Of a DNA stretch of 54,110 nucleotides, positions 7,736 through 18,700 are shown piece by piece. Numbering within the stretch: position 1 is the first letter of the stretch; the number at the start of each line of letters is the position of its first letter. Under the pieces are notes generated by a model. The model worked only from the letters and a program-made list of their open reading frames with translations, was not told the DNA's origin and did not search any database. A program made the translations under genes and the position numbers. The stretch comes from Streptomyces sp. SM10. Its GTDB lineage: Bacteria; Actinomycetota; Actinomycetes; Streptomycetales; Streptomycetaceae. The DNA lies in contig NZ_NEUF01000132.1 in the NCBI RefSeq assembly GCF_002910915.1, positions 33,978 to 88,087 on the forward strand, given 5' to 3'.

Positions 7736-8839
7736 ATGGAGTTAACCCCTTGTGAAGAGTCTGAAAGTCGATCCTCGGCGAGTCGAATGACACGGTTCAG
7801 CCCGAGGCAGGCCTGTGGCCTGCGCTTACACCACACGATCGGTTCTCAGTATTTGAGATCATTCGGGTCTGCGTGGCGTCTGCATATGCCGGATCGAGAG
7901 CAGTCGTCACATTCGCACAATGGTTCGGCGGTTGGGGCGTCGATAACCTCCAGCAAGGGCGGATGGCGGACCGGTGGCTGAATGTGGATCCGAATGCGGC
8001 GCATTGACGCCGTGAGGCGTGACCGACCCACCCGGGCACGGTGCGGCCGGCTGGACGGGTGCGGGTCCGCACGGGCGGCCAGGCGTGATCGGTCGCCCCT
8101 GCGGTTGCAGGAGGCGGGCGGCGTGGGGCGGGCTCCCGCTCTTCGTTGCGCGGAGCGACAGGTCGAGGTGTGGTCGTGCGGCGGCTTCCCGCCACGGTGA
8201 AGGCGGCGGCCGGTTGTTGCCGGCCTGGCTCCGGCCGACCGGGAGTGCGTCGCCCGAAGCGGGGGTGGAGTCCGGTGGGCAGTCCCACCGCCGTGGCCGA
8301 GGTGTGTCCCGTCGGCCGAATGGCCATCGATGGTGACGCCCCCGTTCGCCCGGATGGCGAGATGGGGTGGGGGCGCATGCCCGGCGCACAGGGGGCTCCG
8401 CGCGCATTCAGGGTGCATACGGGGAGTGAGCGGGCGCACGCGCGGGGCTATCCGGAATTGCGTGGGTCATAGTCAGAGATATCGGCGCAATGGGGTCAGG
8501 GGGTGACTCGATGTTTTCGCTTCAGGCCGGTTGGCATATGTCCAGGGCGAAAACCGCATCCGGTGGCTCATTGTGTACTCGTGGGTAACAGGTCGATTTT
8601 TTAGCCAGGTTGTCGTCGGTCCTCTAGGGTGGCTGGCGTGAACGGGCGGAGTCGGGGAAGTCGTGACCCGATTCGCCGGTTCGCCGCCGATATTCGAGTG
8701 AGTGAGGTGTCGCCGCCCCGCGTGGTAGGCATTACGTGTGGGGGTCGGGGGATCGTGCGTGCGGTGACCGTCGGGAACGCTCCGACTCGAGAATGGCCGG
8801 AAATGAACGACCAACATGCCGTGGAATTGGTGAGAACAG
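7736..8839. other. 1.1-kb stretch with no convincing gene
   Basis: Several short frames are open on both strands, but none has a recognisable domain, a good ribosome site and a natural composition together; those at 7797-8439 are Pro/Arg-rich shadows. The stretch from about 8480 to 8640 is less GC-rich than its surroundings. The region probably carries the promoter for the MbtH-like gene, and possibly regulator sites for the synthetase locus. I could not define -10 and -35 boxes with confidence. Confidence 0.5.
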
Positions 8840-8851
8840 GTGGGGGACGCC

Positions 8852-9070
8852 GTGACCAACCCTTTCGATGACGAGTCGGGGCGGTTCGTACCGCTGGTGA
8901 ACGAGGAAGGCCAGTACTCGTTGTGGCCTGCGCATCTCGAGGTACCGGGCGGCTGGCGTGCCGGCGGTCCGGAAGGGTCGCGTCAGGAGTGCCTCGATGC
9001 GATCGAGCAGGCCTGGACCGACATGCGGCCGGCCAGCCTGATCCGGTCCATGGCGGCTGACGCCGGATAG
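8852..9070 (+). CDS. MbtH-like protein (NRPS adenylation partner)
   Basis: Encodes 72 residues from the GTG at 8852 (TNPFDDES start, typical of the family); a GTG at 8840 is also in frame. The full family signature is present: NEEGQYSLWP, then PGGW, then WTDMRPASL. MbtH-like proteins bind adenylation domains and are often needed for their folding or activity. It is the first gene of the peptide synthetase locus, 399 nt before the synthetase, with a possible hairpin between. Confidence 0.95.
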   Translation: MTNPFDDESGRFVPLVNEEGQYSLWPAHLEVPGGWRAGGPEGSRQECLDAIEQAWTDMRPASLIRSMAADAG

Positions 9071-9078
9071 GCGGGTGT

Positions 9079-9104
9079 CCGGGGCGGTGTCCACGCCGCC
9101 CCGG
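9079..9104 (+). terminator. Hairpin between the MbtH-like gene and the synthetase
   Basis: CCGGGGCGG (9079-9087) and CCGCCCCGG (9096-9104) form a perfect 9-bp stem, 8 nt after the MbtH stop. It may be a terminator or an attenuator setting the MbtH to synthetase ratio. Confidence 0.5.
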
Positions 9105-9469
9105 CCGGGCGGTGTTTGGTGATCGAATTTCATCAATCTCGCTCTTGAGTCGGTCAAAATTGATCAGCCGGGTGCAAATTTTGCCCTTTGCCTCCCCGTG
9201 TCCAGGCTGCCTTCCTGTGTGTCGTTCATGTGCTGTTCATCGATTGCCGGAGGTACCCGCTCCGGCCTGTCCTGGACGCGTGACGACACGTCCGTCTCAT
9301 TCCGGGTTCCGCTGCCCGGGGCGAGCCTCCGGGAGTTCCTGAGGGGTTTCGCCGGGACGGCTTCCGTAGGTGCATCCGTTCGTGACCGGCGTTCGGTGCA
9401 AAGGTATGGCCGGATTTCGACCTGCCCGCTCCGTGGTCCCCGAAATCTCTCCCCAAAGGTGTTACCGGT
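9105..9469 (+). promoter_or_regulatory. Leader and probable promoter region of the synthetase operon
   Basis: This gene-free stretch begins with a relatively A/T-rich part (9113-9190) containing an inverted repeat, CAAAATT at 9155-9161 and AATTTTG at 9177-9183. It ends with AAAGGTG just before the synthetase ATG. A second promoter here is likely given the preceding hairpin, but no clear consensus boxes were found. Confidence 0.4.
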
Positions 9470-12400
9470 ATGCGTGAAAACCGTCGCCCTCTCGTCGAAT
9501 GCGGTCCCCCCGAAGAGTTCCTCGGGCTCACCGCGGCCCAGCAAGGTGTCTGGTACGGACAGTTGGTCGATCCGGACAGTCCGAAATACAACATCGGAGA
9601 GTGCTTCGAGATTCGCGGCGACCTCGACGAAGCGTTGTTCGCCGCCGCGCTCGGCCGAGCCGCCACGCTCTGTGACAGTCTCAACCTCGAATTCGTCACC
9701 ACAGGTGAAACGGTTCGTCAGCGCGTCGTCCGCCGCCCCGGGACCTGCCCCGCGGACCGCCTCCGCCTGGTCGACCTGTCCGGTGCGGACGACCCGGTCG
9801 CCGCAGCCGAGCGTTACATGGCGGACGACATGGCGACCGTCGACAGGCTCGACGCCCCGAACCACCACTTCGCCCTGATGCGTCTCGGCCCCCGGGTGCG
9901 CTACTGGTACATCCGCTACCACCACATCGCCGTCGACGGCCTCGGCGGTGCGGTCTTCGCCCGCAGCGTGGCCGATCTCTACGCACGGGCCGCGCGCGGT
10001 GAGGACCTCGCCACGGCGGTGCTGCCCGACGCGCCTCTGCGTGATCTCATATCCGACGAGGCTGCCTACAGCGGCTCGCCGCGCCACGAGGCCGACCGTG
10101 CCTACTGGAGAGCGAGGTTCGCCGATCCGGCCGACGGCGGGTCGGAGGACACGGCCGCTGCCGGGGGCGGCGGTACACGCGGCGGCACGTCGCTCATCCG
10201 CAGGCGGACCGATGGGCCGGCCCCGAACGAGCCCGCCGAGGAGGACGTCCGGCTGCACACCGGCGAGACGCTGCCCGTCGCCGTCCTGGACGGGCTGCGC
10301 CGGCTCGCGTCCGTCAGCCGCACCAGCTGGACCGCCGTCCTCGTGAGCGCGGTGGCCGCCTACGTCGGCCGGGTCACCGGCAGCCAGGACGTCAGTGTGG
10401 GTCTCGCCTCCAACGGTCGCCACGGGGGACTCCGGCACGTCGTCGGCATGACGGCCAACATCCTGCCGCTCCGCCTGACCCTCACCCCCGACACGACGGT
10501 CGGCGCCCTCGTACGCGCCGTCGCCGACGAGATGCGGGGCGCACTGCGCCACCGCCGCTTCTCCCGCGAACAGCTGGCCCGTGACCTGAACATGGCCGAC
10601 GGCGCGGCGCGCCTCACCGACGTCGTCGTCAACATCATGGGATACGACTACGACCTCGACTTCGGCGGCAGCCCCGCCAGGTCCCGCGTGCTGTCCATCG
10701 GACCGGTCGACGACGTGTCCTTCTTCATCTCCGAAAGGTCCGAAGGCAGCGGGCCGTTGATCGGCTTCGACACCGACGCGCAGCTGTACCGCCCCGAGGA
10801 CGTGCGGCTTCACCAGCGGGCCATCGTCTCCTTCCTGTCGGCCCTGGCCGGCGCACCCGCGGACCTGCCCCTCGGCGACCTGCCGTTCGTCGACGACGCG
10901 GAGGCCGGCGCGCTGCTCCTGCGGGGGCGCGGCGCCTCACTCCCGGCGAAGGGTGTGGCATCGAGCCTGCCGGAGGTCTTCGGTGCGTGGGCACGTCGAA
11001 CACCCGACGCCCGGGCGGTGGTGGACGGCGCGGTGACGCTCACCTACCAGGAGGTGGCCGGGGCTGCGGAGGCCCTGTCGCGCGCCCTGGCGGGCTGGGG
11101 CATCGGCGCCGAGGACGGTGTCGGCGTCCTCGTGGGCCGCTCGGCGGCCGTGGTGCCCGCCACGCTCGCCGCGGTCGCGGCGGGGGCCGCCTACGTCCCG
11201 ATGGACGGGGACTGGCCGTCCGAGCGGCTCGGGCGCGTCGTCGACATCGCGTGTGTCCGCGCCCTGGTGGTCGACGAAACCGCCGCCGGACGGCCCTGGG
11301 TCGTGGAGACGGCCTCCGTCCTTCCGGTGATCGTCGTCGACGGCCGGGGCGGCATCGTGCGCGGTGCCCCGTCGACGCCGGGTCCGCCGCCGGGCGTCCT
11401 CCGCGGCGACCGGCTGGCCTACGTCATGTTCACCTCCGGCTCCACCGGCCTGCCCAAGGGGGTCGGCGTCACCCATGCCGACGTCCTCGCGCTGGCCGCC
11501 GACACCACGTGGGCGGACGGCGTGTCCGACGCCGTGCTGATGCACTCGGCCTACGTCTTCGACGCCTCGACGTTCGAGATCTGGGTGCCGCTGCTGAACG
11601 GCGGCTGCGTGGTCGTCGCACCTCCCGGTGTCCTGGAGGCGCGGGCCGTGGGGGAGATGGCCGAGCGGCACGGGGTGACCGCGCTCTTCCTGACGACGGC
11701 TCTGTTCGATCTGGTGGCCGAGACGGACCGCACCGCCTTCTCCGGGCTGCGCCTGGTCGCCACCGGGGGAGAGGCCGCCTCCCCCGACCTGACGCGGCGG
11801 GTCGCCGCCGCCTCGCCCGGCACGCAGGTGCTGCACGTGTACGGCCCCACCGAGACCACGACCTTCGCCACCCGCCATCCGGTGTCGGCCGCCACACCGG
11901 GTGTGCCTCCCATAGGCCGGGCGCTCGACGGAATGCGCCTCTACGTGCTCGACGGCGCGCTCGCCCTGGTACCGCCCGGAGTCGTGGGGGAACTGTACGT
12001 CGCGGGCCACGGAGTCGCCCGCGGCTACCAGGGCCGCCCCGCGTCGACGGCCACACGGTTCGTCGCCGACCCGCACGACGTGGACGGCGGTCGCATGTAC
12101 CGCACCGGCGACCTCGTGCGCTGGACCGCCGGCGGTGACATCGAGTACGTCGGGCGCGCCGACGGGCAGGTCAAACTCCGCGGGTTCCGCATCGAACCCG
12201 CTGAGATCGAGAACGTCCTGCTCAGCGATCCGGCCGTGCGTGCCGCCCGCGTACTGGTCCGCGAGGACGTACCCGGCGACCGGAGGCTCGTCGCCTACGT
12301 CGTGCACGCCCCCGGCGCCCGGTCGGACGGTGCCGCCCTGGCCCGCCGCGTGGGGGACGCCCTGCCCGCGTACATGGTGCCCTCCGTGTTCGTCCCCCTC

Positions 12401-12720
12401 GACGCGCTGCCGCTCAACGCCAACGGGAAGGTCGACCGCAGCGCCCTGCCCGTCCCCCGCGCCACCACCGCTGTGGGCCGTGCTCCGCGCACCGCTCACG
12501 AAGAGGTGCTGGCCGGGCTCTTCGCCGACGTCCTGGGCGTGCCCGCGGTCGGCGTCGACGACAACTTCTTCTCCCTGGGCGGCCACTCCCTGCTCGCCAC
12601 CCGTCTCACCGGCAGGGTGCGGGCGGCGCTGGGCGCCGAACTCGGCCTGCGTACGCTCTTCGACCACCCCACCGTCGCCGCCCTCGCGGCGGCCATCGAC
12701 ACCACTGGTCCGGCCCGGCC
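9470..12720 (+). other. NRPS module 1: starter C - A1 (aliphatic-like) - T
   Basis: The C domain opens with LTAAQQGVWYGQ, and its motif sits in YHHIAVDGLGG. With the later NIMGYDYDLDF stretch this resembles EntF-type starter domains, which join an acyl or aryl cap to the first residue. A1 pocket residues read by alignment to GrsA are D-A-F-F-A-G-V-T-F-K, closest in my memory to Ile/Val-type codes. The carrier Ser is in FFSLGGHSL. The cap donor is not encoded in this window. Confidence 0.75.
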
Positions 12721-15700
12721 CGTCCTCGCGCCGCAGCGGCGACCCGACGTGGTGCCGCTGTCCTTCGCGCAGCAGCGGCTGTGGTTCCTCAACCGTGCCG
12801 AAGAGGCCGGCGACACCTACAACGTGCCGCTCGTGCTCGAACTCGACGGGCCCCTGGACGTGGACGCCCTGCGCGGCGCCCTGGCCGACGTGGTCGCCCG
12901 TCACGAGAGCCTGCGCACCGTCTTCGCCGAACACGACGGCGTCGCCCGTCAGATGGTCCTCGACCCGGAAGCCGCGGCAGCGCTCGTTCCCCTGGCCGTC
13001 GAGTCAGCCCCCTCCGACGAGGAGTCCGCCGTCTGGACCGAGGCGTCGGTCCGCCGTCTGGCCGCGGCTCCCTTCGACCTCGCGCGCGACGCCGCGATCC
13101 GTGCCCGGCTGTTCCGTCTGGGCCACAGCCGCCACGTCCTCGCGCTCGTCCTGCACCACGTCGTCGCCGACGGCTGGTCGCTCGGCCCGCTCAGCCGCGA
13201 CCTCGGTGCGGCCTACCGCGCCAGGACCGAAGGCAGCGGCACACCCGACTGGCCCCCGCTTCCCGTCCAGTACGCCGACTACGCCCTCTGGCAGCGCCGG
13301 CTCCTGGGGGACGACGGCGACCCGGAGGGCCTGGCCGCGCGTCAGCTCGTCTTCTGGCGCGAGGCACTGCGCGGTGCCCCCGCACTGATCAGCCTGCCCC
13401 TCGACCGGCCCCGCCCGCCGGTGCCCAGCCACCGGGGCGACACCGTTGCCTTCGCGCTGCCCGCACCCGCCCACAGCGCCCTCACCCGGCTCGCCCGCAC
13501 GGCCGGGTGCACCCCCTTCATGGTGCTCCAGGCAGCTCTCGCCGTGACGTTGCGCGCCCACGGTGCCGGCGCTGACATCCCGCTGGGAACAGCGGTGGCC
13601 GGACGCACCGACGACGCCCTGGAGGATCTGGTCGGGTTCTTCGTCAACACCGTCGTCGTGCGCACGGACCTCTCCGGTGCCCCGACCTTCCGTGAGCTGC
13701 TCGGCCGGGTGAAGGAGTCCGGCATCGCCGCCCTCAGCCACGCCGACCTCCCCTTCGAGCGCATCGTGGAGGCACTCAACCCCGAGCGTTCGGCCGACCA
13801 CCACCCGCTCTTCCAGACCATGCTGGTCCTCCAGAGCCAGGGGAGGGCGGAGCTCGAACTGCCCGGCGTGACCGTCCACGACCGGTCCCGGCACACCGGC
13901 ATCAGCAAGTTCGACCTGACGTTCTCGCTGACCGAAGCGACCGAAGCGACCGAAGCGACCGAAGCGACCGCCCCGGGCGGCTCGACGGGCTCTCCCGCCG
14001 GCATCGGCGGGTACCTGGAGTACGCCACCGACCTCTTCGACGCCACCACCGCCCGTGCCCTGTGCGACCGTTTCGCACGCATCCTCACCCAGGCGGTGAC
14101 CGACCCCGACAGCCCCCTCGACGCTCTCGACCCGCTCGCGCCGGGCGAGCGCGACCGCCTCCTCGCACAAGGACGCGGCGCGCAGCCGCGCCCGCCCGTG
14201 CGCACCGTGACCGAAGCGGTCAGGGAGTGGGCGTCCCGCACCCCGGACGCGGTCGCCGCGCGGGACGCGCACACGAGCCTCACCTACGCCGAACTCGACG
14301 CCCGCGCCGACTCCCTGGCCCAGCTCCTGCGCGAACGGGGCGCCGGTCGTGAGGACAGGGTGGCCCTCGCCGTACCGCCGTCCGTGGACACCGTCGTCGC
14401 CATGCTGGCCGTCCTGCGGGCGGGCGCCGCCTACCTGCCGGTCGACCCCCAGTACCCGTCCGCCCGCATCCTGCACATGCTCGACGACGCCCGGCCCGTG
14501 CTGCTGCTCACCACCACGGACACCCACCGGGACCTGCCCGACTGCGACGTGCCGTGGCTGGCCCTCGACGCCCCGGCCAACCGTCGCACGGGCCCCCTCC
14601 CGGCGGCCCTCGGCACACCCCACCCTGCCGATCCCGCCTACGTCGTCCACACCTCCGGCTCCAGCGGCAGGCCCAAGGGCGTGGTGGTGCCGCACGCCGC
14701 CCTGGCCGGCCACATGGCGTGGATGGCCCGGTACCTGGACATCACCCCGGACGACCGGGTCCTCGCCCGTACCTCCACCAGTTTCGACGCGTCCGTCTGG
14801 GAGCTGTGGCTGCCCCTGATGAACGGCGCAGCGGTCTGCGTGCTCCCGGCCGACGCCAACCGCGAGCCCCGGGAACTGGTCTCCTGGATGAGCCGATTCG
14901 GCGTCACCGTCGCCCAGTTCGTCCCCTCGCACCTGGCCCTCGTCCTTGCCGACGCGTCCCCCACCGTGCCGCTGCCCGCCCTGCGCGCCGTCCTGTGCGG
15001 TGGCGAGCCGCTGCCGCGCGTCCTCGCCGACGACGTCGCCGAGCGGTGGGGGAGCGAGGTGCACAACCTCTACGGGCCGACCGAGGCGACCATCGACGCG
15101 ACCGCCCACCGGGCCGCCGGCCACGGGGCCACCGGAACGGTGTCCGAGACCGTCCCGATAGGCCGCCCCGTCGACGCCATGCGGGCCTACGTGCTCGACG
15201 ACAGGCTGCGGCCCGTACCGCCCGGGGTCACCGGCGAGCTGTACCTGTCGGGCACCAACCTGGCCCGCGGCTACCTGGACCGCCGGGGGCTGACCGCCGC
15301 ACGGTTCGTCGCCGACCCGTTCGACGCCACCGGTGCCCGCATGTACCGGACGGGCGACCTCGTACGGTGGACCGGGGACGGTCTGCTCGACTACGTCGCG
15401 CGCGCCGACGACCAGGTCAAACTCCGGGGCTTCCGGATCGAGCTGGGCGAGGTCGAGGCCGCGCTCCTGGCAGGACAGGGCGTCACGGCAGCCTGCGCCG
15501 TGATCCGCGAGGACATACCCGGCCGGCGCCGCCTCGTCGGCTACGCCGTCGCCGGTGACCCGGCTCCGCGTCCGGAGGCCCTGCGCGCCGCCCTCGCCCT
15601 TACCCTGCCGCACTACATGGTGCCGGGCGCCGTCGTGGTCCTGGACGCCCTTCCGGTCCTGCCCAACGGCAAGGTGGACCGGCGGGCCCTGCCGCAGCCC

Positions 15701-18700
15701 GATGCGGAGACCCCGACCCCCGCCGGACGGGCCGGGAGCACCTTCCAGGAGGACCTGCTCGCCGGGATCTTCGCCGATGTCCTGGACCGCTCCCTCGTCG
15801 GCCCGCACGACAGCTTCTTCGACCTGGGCGGCCACTCGCTCCTCGCCATGCGCGTCGTCAGCCGGATTCGCGCCGTCCTCGGCGCCGAAGTCGGCGTACG
15901 CACCCTCTTCGAGCACCCGACGGTCGCCGGGCTGGCCCGTGTCCTCGACCCGCAGGGCCACTCGCGCCCTCCGCTGGTGCCCGCGGCCCGGCGCCCCGAT
16001 CCGCTGCCGCTCTCCTTCGCCCAGCAGCGTCTGTGGTTCCTCGACCGGCTGGAGGGGCCCAACTCCGCCTACCACATCCCCCTCGTCCTCGAACTGGACG
16101 GCGCACCGGACGTCGAAGCCCTCCGTGCCGCCCTGCGGGACGTGGTGGAACGGCACGAGGCGCTGCGCACCGTGTTCCCCGAACGGGAGGGCGTCCCGCA
16201 CCAGTCGGTACTCCCCGTCGACGCCGCCACGCCGGACCTGCCCCTCGTCACCACGGCGCCCGCCGACCTGGAGGCGCTGGTTCTGGCCACCGTGCGCGAG
16301 CCGTTCGACGTCGTCACCGACCCACCGCTGCGCGCCGTCCTCCTGCGCTCCGCACCGGGCCACCACGTCCTGGTCCTCGTCCTGCACCACATCGCGAGCG
16401 ACGGCTGGTCGCTGGCCCCGCTCGCCCGCGACCTGGGTGAGGCCTACCGGGCACGGACCGAGGGTGTCGAGCCCTCCTGGACCCGGCTCCGCGTCCAGTA
16501 CGCCGACTACACGCTCTGGCAGTACACGGCCCTCGGGGACGGCGCAGCACCCGGGAGCCTCCTGCGGCAACAGCTCGACCACTGGCACGCCGCGCTCGCG
16601 GGCCTGCCCGGACTGATCGACCTGCCGCTGGACCGGCCGCGGCCGGTCACGGCCGACCCGAGGGGGGCCGTCCACACCTTCGAGGTGCCGCCGTCCCTGC
16701 ACGCCCGGCTCCTGGAGCTGGCAAGGGAGTCGGGCAGCAGCCTGTTCATGGTCCTCCAGGCAGCGGTGGCCACCCTGCTCCACCGGCACGGCGCGGGGGA
16801 CGACATCCCGCTCGGCTCGCCGGTCGCCGGCCGCTCGGAGGAGGACCTGGAAGAGCTGGTCGGATTCTTCGTCAACACGCTCGTCCTGCGCACGGACCTG
16901 TCCGGCAGCCCGACGTTCGAGGAAGTGCTGGCACGCGTCAGGGAGTTCGACCTGGCCGCCTACGCGCACCAGGACGTGCCCTTCGAGCGTCTCGTCGAGA
17001 GCGTCAACCCCGTGCGGGCACGCAACCACCACCCGCTGTTCCAGACCATGCTGGTCCTCCAGAACCAGGAGACGGCCCGTGCCGACCTGCCGGGCCTCAC
17101 CGTCGAGGACCGCCTCGTCCACAACGGGCTGAGCAAGTTCGACCTCACCTTCGCCTTCGCCGAGGAGCGTGCGGAGCGCGGTCTCACCGCAGGGATCGAA
17201 TACGCCACCGCTCTCTTCGACCGGACCACCGTCGAGACCCTGGCGGCACGCCTCGTCCGTCTCCTTGAGCAGGTCGCGGACGACCCCGGCCGGCCCCTGG
17301 CGGGCTACGACCTGATGACGCGGGGGGAGCACGCCCGCGTACGGGGCTGGGGGACAGGCCGGACGCTGCCCTCCGGCTCCGCGGACGCCACCCTCCCCGC
17401 GCTCTTCGAGGCGCAGTCCCACCGCACTCCGGACGCCGTGGCCGTGACCGGCGAGGGCGTCACCCTCACCTACGCCGAGCTCGACCGGCTCTCCGCCGCC
17501 CTCGCCGGAGCGCTGGCGGGCCTCGGTATCGGCCCCGAGTCCGGCGTCGGCGTCCTGCTCGGCAGATCGCCGGCCGTCGTGCCGGTCTCCCTCGGGGCGG
17601 TCCGCGCGGCAGGCGCCTACGTCCCCCTCGACGCCCGCTGGCCCGGGGAACGGCTCGAACAGGTCGCCGGGGTGGCGTCCGTGCGGGTCCTCGTCGTCGA
17701 CGAGGACGCCCTCGGCTCTCCCTGGGTGAGGGCGACGGCCCACCGGCTCCCGGTCGTGACCGTGGACAGCACCGGCCGGATCCTGCGGGGCGCACCCGAA
17801 CACCCCGGACTCCCGGCGCGCGTTCCGGGCGCCGGGGCCCTCGCCTACGTGATGTCCACGTCCGGCTCCACCGGTCTGCCCAAGGGCGTCGGTGTCACCC
17901 ACGCCGACGTCGTGGCGCTCGCGGCGGACTCGGCCTGGGAGGGCGGCGCCGCCGACGCGGTCCTCATGCACTCCGCGTACGTCTTCGACGCCTCCACCTT
18001 CGAGATCTGGGCCCCGCTGCTGCGCGGCGGCCGCATCGTCGTCGCGCCGGACGGGATCCTGGAGGCCGGGGTCCTCGGGGACGCCGTCCACACGCACGGG
18101 GTGACCGCCGTCTTCATGACCACGGCCCTGTTCAACGTGATCGCGGAGACCGGGCCGGGGGCCTTCGCGGGCCTGCGACTCGTGTGCGCCGGAGGGGAAC
18201 TGGCCTCCCCGGACGCGATGCAGAGGGTCGCCGGTGCCGCGCCCGGCGTACGGGTCCTCCACGTCTACGGCCCCACCGAGACGACCACCTTCGCCACCCG
18301 CTACGACGTGGCGGCCGACCTCCCGCCGGGCCCACCGCCCATCGGGCGCGCCCTGGACGGCATGCGCCTGTACGTCCTCGACGGCTCCCTGCGCCCGGTC
18401 CCGCCGGGCGTCGTGGGCGAGCTGCATCTCGCCGGACGCGGCGTGGCACGCGGGTACACCGGCCTCCCCGGCCTGACCGCCACGCGTTTCGTCGCCGACC
18501 CCTTCGACCCGGAGGGCGGGCGCATGTACCGCACCGGCGACCTGGTGCGCTGGACGCCCGACGGGCAGATCGCGTACGTCGCCCGGGCCGACGGCCAGGT
18601 GAAGCTGCGCGGCTACCGCATCGAACTCGGCGAGGTCGAGACCGTGCTGGCCTGCTGCGACGGCGTGGCCGACTCCTTCGCCGTCGTCCGTGAGGACGTC

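Noticed and set aside
8629..8871. 80-codon plus-strand frame overlapping the MbtH-like start
   Set aside because: No ribosome site or family likeness, and it overlaps a clear MbtH-like gene.
9470..10870. Siderophore (enterobactin-like) cluster suggested by the EntF-like C domain
   Set aside because: No aryl-acid genes, no Ser/Thr or hydroxyornithine-type A domain, no thioesterase and no iron transporter in the window; the line ends in a reductase.
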